DNA of 64,000 bases, taken from contig CM055076.1 in assembly GCA_029204045.2 (NCBI GenBank), positions 19,904,269-19,968,268 of the forward strand. Direction: 5' to 3'. Shown here one piece after another: positions 58,957-64,000 of the stretch. The stretch's first letter is position 1. The number at the start of each line of letters is the position of its first letter. A program made the translations under genes and the position numbers. Below the pieces are notes generated by a model. That model was not told the origin of the DNA, searched no databases, and saw only the letters and a program-made list of their open reading frames with translations. The DNA comes from Tillandsia leiboldiana. Taxonomy: Eukaryota > Streptophyta > Magnoliopsida > Poales > Bromeliaceae.

Positions 58957-59427
58957 CAGGGATGGCTGCGTCTCGGGAAGGCTGCAGGGGTCCAGGGGGT
59001 TTTCCCGGAGAGAGAAGGAGGCTGGGGGCACGCACTAGCCAGCGGCGGCGGCGGGGATCTGGGCACTCGGATTTAGAGGGGAAGAGCCGGAAATCTTGAT
59101 CTTCTCCTCCTCGGCTTCGACGGCGACTACAGATGGAGGGGAAGAAGAAGGGACATGTGCTGGCGACTGAGAGGAGGAGGAATTAGGAAAAGAGAGATTA
59201 GGGTTTAATTGGGCTTAAGTTAAATCCTAACCCTCTTTTATTAACAATTCAATAAATTCCCTCCACTTCCCCAAACTCAACATTTCAAATCCAAATCCCC
59301 TAATTCGAACTTTAAACTCCAATTTTTTTTCGAGAAGCGTGTCATAAGGTCGAAATGTTTCAAAATGGCTGATTTTTACAGATTTTTCACCGGATTTTTC
59401 GTGTGTAATAAATTTATGAGTATTACA

Positions 59428-60060
59428 CGAGGCTAAATGCAAAAAAAAGTTATTGATAAAAAATAAAGGGGTATTAAGCTTGTACATATCCTACGATTCA
59501 AAAAAAAAACAAAAAAAAAATTAAGCAAGAGTGGAGCAATTCTGCTTTCTCTTTTTAATTCGAGTAATTTTTTTATTGCGTGCATGTCTTGTGGGTGTGT
59601 GATTCTAAAACAATTTTTAAATTTGCTAATGACGGAATCTAAATTAAACGATTTGTAAGTTGAGGGGTGTAAATCAAATAAAAAAATAGACATGCCAAGT
59701 CTAAAATCTTTAAAGATGGTAATCTTTACCACCCCCAATTCAAGCACTTATTAGAGTTTACTTCACCTTTTTTTTTTGGTTAATAGTAAAAAAAAAAATG
59801 TTGGAATATAGTGGACATTGGATGGTGGAAATTATAAGATTACAATCTTTAAAGAGTTGCAGGGCTAGCAATGACATAAAAAAAAAAAAGGATTCACTGC
59901 GTGTTCATACATTTTAACCAAAGAAAAGAGAAATGTGAAATTTGAGGGGATTATTGGAAATGTGAGTAGTTCTCAAGACATCTTAGAGAGAGAAGATTCT
60001 TTAAACCCTGTTTAAAAATAAAGAACTGCAGAGAGGAGTGTAGACCAAAAAAAAAACCCG
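59428..60060. other. AT-rich intergenic sequence, no gene seen
   Basis: Contains A and T homopolymers (59500-59520, 59770-59800, 59878-59889). AATCTTTAAAGATGGTAATC near 59704 and its partial inverted match AAGATTACAATCTTTAAAGA near 59838 suggest a small fold-back repeat. Confidence 0.4.
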
Positions 60061-60309
60061 AAATGAATCGTTCGCAAAATCTAAATCGAAACCAAAATTA
60101 TATAGATTGAAAACTGAATTTGTTTTCAGTTTTGAATTTGATTTTCTGTCTTCAATGGATATAGAGATTTAATTTCTTTTTAAAAATTGTAGAGAAATTA
60201 AAAATAGGCAGCAGCTGCAGGATGCGGTTACAAGTTGATGCCTTCTGAAGTGCAACAGCCTAAAAACTTAAAAAGTTGAACAAAATTTAAAGTATAATTA
60301 ATTTATACC
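60060..60309. repeat. Further fragment of the A/B duplication
   Basis: TTATATAGATTGAAAACTGAA resembles 42415-42440, and GATGCGGTTACAAGTTGATG resembles 25935-25955 and 44521-44541. It is cut off by the LTR that starts at 60310. Confidence 0.65.
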
Positions 60310-60624
60310 TGTAGTGTCCCAGTTTTCCCCTGTGTTTTCCCCTGTTTCGGGGTGTGGAACACCTGTTAGTGGTGTGTGGGGCCCCAACATGTCAAAGTGA
60401 TATGTTGTTTGGAACCAGAGAGGATTTGGGAGCAAGCCTGACCTTCGGCTGCCTTTGCCGAATTTTAGGAGTGGAATCAGGCTAATCGGAGGCCGTATTT
60501 GAATTCAGCGCGGAAAAACGCTTGAAAACGGCTATTTACTTATTTATTTTGGAGTCCGGATGCCCAAAAACGGACCCTCGGAAGTTTTTTGCGCAAATTG
60601 GTGCACGGGGGGAGCTGTGGACCG

Positions 60625-61075
60625 GCCTGGGACACGTGGCAGGCTCTTATTGGGCCGGCGCACGGCTCTCGGTCCACGGAGCGGGCCGCCGGTGCACGGT
60701 GGACCGGGGGGCCACGTGGCGGGCACCGGTTGGGCCGGTGCAGTGCGCTCGGCGCGCGGGGGCATGCGCGGGCAGCGCGGGCAGGCCGGGCAGGGGCGGG
60801 GTGTGCGCGGTGCACGGTGGACCGGGGCGCGCCACGTGGCGGCCCCGGATTGGGTGGCCCATATGCGCGTGGCGCACGCTGGGCCACGCGGCTGCGGCCG
60901 TACGCACGTGGGTGGCGGCGGCCGCCCGACAGCCGTGTCAGGCACGGCAGCGCGTGGGCCACGTGGCGCCGTCCCATAGGCGGGCGCCACCCCCCGCGCC
61001 GCTGATTGCGGGGGACACGTGGCGTTTCCCGCTGGGCCCGCACGGCTGCCGCCTGTTTGGCGGACACGTGTCGGG
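60625..61075. promoter_or_regulatory. Cluster of CACGTG motifs upstream of the LTR TATA box
   Basis: CACGTG occurs six times as CCACGTGGC or ACACGTGGC/ACACGTGTC (near 60632, 60713, 60834, 60960, 61015, 61063), plus ACGCACGTGGG near 60904. It lies 200-640 bases before the TATA box at 61270. G-box-binding factors are the obvious candidates; inference only. Confidence 0.6.
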
Positions 61076-61267
61076 CCCTGGGGGCGGGTCGGACGGGCGA
61101 AGGGTGCGGCCGATCCGCTGTGCGAGCGGGGCTTGGGCCAGGCCGCACTGTGCGCGCCCGGAAATGGCTGGGCCGGGCCGCACTGTGCGCGCCCGAAATG
61201 GGCGGGCCGCACTGTTTGCGCCCGAAATCCGGGACATATTGGGAATTATCCCAATTGTTTTTGTGGG

Positions 61268-61279
61268 CCTATATAAAGG
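61268..61279 (+). promoter_or_regulatory. TATA box of the LTR promoter
   Basis: CCTATATAAAGG followed by a CT-rich stretch and AGAGATAGAGAGAGAA, the usual arrangement around a plant transcription start; the start site would fall near 61300. Confidence 0.75.
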
Positions 61280-63365
61280 CCCCCCTCCCTTCTTTTTCTC
61301 TGTTTTTCGAGAGATAGAGAGAGAACCTGTGGGAGGGGCCTTAAGAGAAGTTTTTCCTCTTCTTATTTTCTACCTCGTGGTGCGTTCCCAGATTTTCTGG
61401 ATGTTCGACAGCGGCGATCCGGATTTTACAGTGTGCCGCGTTTTTCCCCAATCTTGGCTCGTTATCGTCGCATTTCAGTCCGAGGAGTCCCCTGCGTAGT
61501 ACAGGAGTCCTTTTTCGACGATTTCTTCGCCGGTGTGTTCCTGAGAGGTAGGGCTTCGTTTTCCGTGTTGATGGTTTCTCTGGATTCCGTTTTCTTGGCA
61601 CGGTTCCCGAGGTGTTTTGACCCCCTCTTTTGCTGTTTGGGTTTTTGGACAGCGGCGACTTCGACGAATTATTTCTCAGCGTAGGAATATCAGATCGAGG
61701 CGATTCAAGAGTCGATTTTGGGCTACTTTTCGCGAGGAACGCAACCGTAATTTTTTTGAGATTTTAGGAGCTCGAGACAGAGGTGAAATTCCTCGTTTTG
61801 CGTGCTGATTGTATAAACAGCAATTATGTGTTTGGAACTTGTAGTTTTTACACCGTGTACACTTGTGTGATGTTGTAGGATACTGTTTCAGCTGACGGTG
61901 TGCTTAGAGGACAGCAGGTATTTTCTGGGTGTTTTGTGCACGCTTTTCGAGGTGGGTGGTTGCGTTTCCCTCTTTGTTGACTTGCTCACTAGGAATAGTA
62001 GAGTTTCCCAATTATAAATGTGACAGTTAACTCGTGGTATTTGAACCTATTGCATTGGCCCCCTAAATTAATTGATAGCTTCTATGTGATCAATCTGGGA
62101 CAATGAAGTTGGACAATTGCTATATCTTAAACTGCATGCAAATAAATAATCCAATAATGTTTTAAAATGATTCATTACAAGAAACCTTAGTCACTTTTCT
62201 AATACGTTTTAAAGGAATAATTGTATGTTTAATTGGACATCTAGTTAGGCCACCATTTTACTGCAGCACTGTATTATGGGATTTGACTTAGGAGAAAATA
62301 TGTTTTATTGTTATTCTTCTCTATCGATGCATGGCGATCGAGTCAGATCGGGATCTTGAGATAGTATAGTTGGATCTTGAGTCTGGGACAGTTTAGACTC
62401 TTCTTGGGGATTATGGGAGATAGTGGCAACCGCGAATTTTGGGCGGTTGACCGGATGTTATTATCACATCAGATTGGGGATCAGGGTTGCATTAGTGGAT
62501 GGAGTATTCCTACTTTGATCATGGTCATGATCCAGTCCTGCTATTGCGAGACATCGGTTACAGAGATGATTGATACAGAGATACTTTACTCGTGTGGGTC
62601 GCTCCCCTCGAGTGCCACTCCGGAGTAGGCTTTTTGACCGTGATGGGTGCCGGTTAGTTGGTGAGTTGTGAGTGATGACAGAGCAGGCAGTGCCAGTATT
62701 TCCTGGCCCTCTGATTGGGTTTCTTTGGGCAGTCAGCTTTATAGTTGCATTTATACAGTTATCTTTTGGCACTGCATTTAGAGGCATAGTAGTGGTAGTT
62801 CCTTTTTCAGCAGTCTTTATTGCATACCACTGTTCTTCCTTTTGCCTCTTTATTCCTAGTGGGTGCGTCAGCATTAGAGGTTTTACCCGCTAGGGGAGGC
62901 TACTGGTTTATCTAGTAGTTCTCACCCCATAGTTGTTTTCTGTCTTTTCCCCTTTGTTTTGCAGAGTCATCTGTGGGAGCTGCTGGGCCTTCAGCGGCAG
63001 ATCGAGGTAAGAGGATCGCCGACTGGCTAGATTGTCTACCCCAAGTGAGAGACTAGCGAGGTTTTTATTGTACCCCCTTTTGTATCTCAGACTTCAGTAG
63101 TTTCCTTTTGGGTCTGGCTTTGGCCAGCTGGTTGTATATTTTTGGTGAGCTGGGAGTTTATTGTACTTTATTTCAGCTTGTATTTTATTTCCAGTCTGAG
63201 ATTACTTATAGTACTTTTAGTTCAGCTCTGTTTATGCTCTTTTACTGTATATCTTATATTTGAGCAGGTTACCAGCGCTTCGTGTACATGGAAAATTCTG
63301 TGTGCACGGCGGATCTGTTGGCGAACCCGGGTTCTGGTTTACACCCGGGGCGTGACAGATTAAGT

Positions 63366-63377
63366 TGGTATCAGAGC
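63366..63377 (+). other. Primer-binding site (initiator tRNA-Met)
   Basis: TGGTATCAGAGC, eight bases after the LTR end. It is intact, unlike the site at 20050. Confidence 0.9.
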
Positions 63378-63649
63378 TTAGGGATAGGTCAGTTGGGACT
63401 TAGGAAACCCTGGGCTTTTGGCAGACCCTAGGATGATAGGGCGCGAGAGGCGTGACACTTCGCGAAAGTCGTTGATTTATTTATTGGACTCTTCCAGTGA
63501 GTGAAGAGGGATCGACATATCCAATTTCTGGTGGACCGTTATGTTGGCTGCAGACAACATAAAGTCGCAGAAATTGGGGGATGTCTTTGACTTTCGCTAG
63601 ATTGGGTCGTGTGGGGTTATGTTACTTATTCGTGCTTTCTTGTGGCAGG

Positions 63650-64000
63650 ATGCCTCCCCGACGTCGGATCCCTACTCGGGGTGTCCCGTCACCTCCTGAT
63701 GAGCCAGAGCAGCCTACACCCCCCGAGCTTACTGAGTTGAGGGCCTTGGTGGCCCAATTGGCGGAGGGTCAGCGCCGCCAGGAGCAGAGGTTTGAGCAGC
63801 TCCTTGCCCAGAGAGAGGCACCATCCCCAGCTATTCCTGAGGCCCTTGTGCCTCCTGTTGCACCTTTTGTGCCGTCAGCGCCATCTTCGAGTAGCGGGGC
63901 TCCTGGAGCTATTCAGCCTTTGACTGCGGAGGAGGAGCAGGATATCGCTAACAAACTCTCCAAGTTTGTTCAGCGGGGACCCCCTAGATTCTCAGGGCGG
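63650..64000 (+). CDS. Gag of the gypsy element, N-terminal part (open at window end)
   Basis: The frame starts MPPRRRIPTRGVPSPPDEPE after a 270-base leader and stays open for 117 codons to the last base. It has a Gln/Glu-rich coiled segment (ELTELRALVAQLAEGQRRQE), a Pro/Ser/Ala linker, and reaches FVQRGPPRFSGR, the point where the gag domain begins in this family (compare FQPPTFDG in the gag at 20219). No stop or frameshift is seen, so this element may still have an intact gag. Confidence 0.85.
   Translation, partial: MPPRRRIPTRGVPSPPDEPEQPTPPELTELRALVAQLAEGQRRQEQRFEQLLAQREAPSPAIPEALVPPVAPFVPSAPSSSSGAPGAIQPLTAEEEQDIANKLSKFVQRGPPRFSGR

Larger units (their letters stand above)
57974..59427 (-). 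mobile_element. 5' LTR of a truncated minus-strand Ty3/gypsy element
   Basis: Minus-strand start TGTAATACTC at 59427 and end GGGGCGTGATA at 57974 (CA changed to TA). It contains a SINE at 58062-58205, leaving about 1.3 kb of LTR. GC-rich leader-like sequence with ATTAGGGTTT-type words (complement of AACCCTAA near 59207) suggests a promoter region. The element continues only as leader and gag fragment down to 57376. Confidence 0.8.
60310..63357 (+). mobile_element. 5' LTR of a Ty3/gypsy element, 3048 bp
   Basis: Starts TGTAGTGTCCCAG, ends ACCCGGGGCGTGACA, and is followed by a clean primer site. It is the plus-strand relative of the solo LTR at 9900-13390. The GC-rich block 60600-61210 gives long spurious frames on both strands. 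The 3' third (62600-63340) has T-rich sequence with short frames only. The element continues past the window edge. Confidence 0.9.

Noticed and set aside
60522..61499. A 325-codon plus-strand frame and several long minus-strand frames
   Set aside because: Stop codons are rare by composition in this GC-rich LTR block; the peptides are Ala/Arg/Gly-rich without domains, and several frames overlap.

Overview
This is a repeat-dominated piece of a plant nuclear genome, most likely a monocot. Three things point that way: an intronless pentatricopeptide-repeat gene whose 5' end is very GC-rich, a coiled-coil NLR of monocot RGA-like style, and TTTAGGG-type telomeric repeats. The species cannot be fixed from the sequence. 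One gene looks intact (the PPR gene, 46809-48320, minus). Two other host genes are broken: an NLR pseudogene (28259-31604, minus) that has lost the nucleotide-binding core, and a remnant of a NUDT3-type Nudix/dipeptidyl-peptidase III gene (exons at 48829-50453, minus).

Layout. 1-3531 is the inner part of a minus-strand Ty3/gypsy-type LTR that runs off the left edge. 3553-7764 plus 25180-27480 is copy A of a segmental duplication; copy B is 39840-45540. Copy A is split by a roughly 6.5 kb LINE (7765-25166) ending in a poly-A tail and flanked by a 13-bp target-site duplication; copy B carries the unoccupied site. The LINE itself was hit twice by LTR elements: a 3.49 kb solo LTR (9900-13390, TSD ACTGG) and a complete gag-only element with 2.84 kb LTRs (17201-24645, TSD GGTTA). 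The order of events is therefore readable: duplication, then LINE, then LTR elements.

27490-39840 is a decayed NLR neighbourhood: the NLR pseudogene, extra copies of NLR 3' and 5' flanks without a gene between them, a pair of back-to-back palindromic MITEs (32195-32552), and an inverted-repeat element enclosing 180 bp of telomere-like repeat (37120-37698). 45545-52700 is the low-repeat gene segment (PPR gene, NUDT3 remnant, an orphan GC-rich leader or promoter at 52290-52690). 52740-60300 returns to repeats: a tRNA-Gln-like sequence, MITEs, a truncated Copia-like LTR followed by a low-complexity tract, another NLR flank, a gag fragment and a minus-strand gypsy LTR containing a SINE. 60310-64000 is the 5' LTR, primer-binding site and start of gag of a plus-strand gypsy element that continues beyond the window.

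The host genes show no shared pathway. The functional logic here is transposon biology: nested insertions, a gag-only element that must depend on a partner for pol, a SINE whose tail resembles the 3' end of the local LINE type, and LTR promoters rich in CACGTG motifs.
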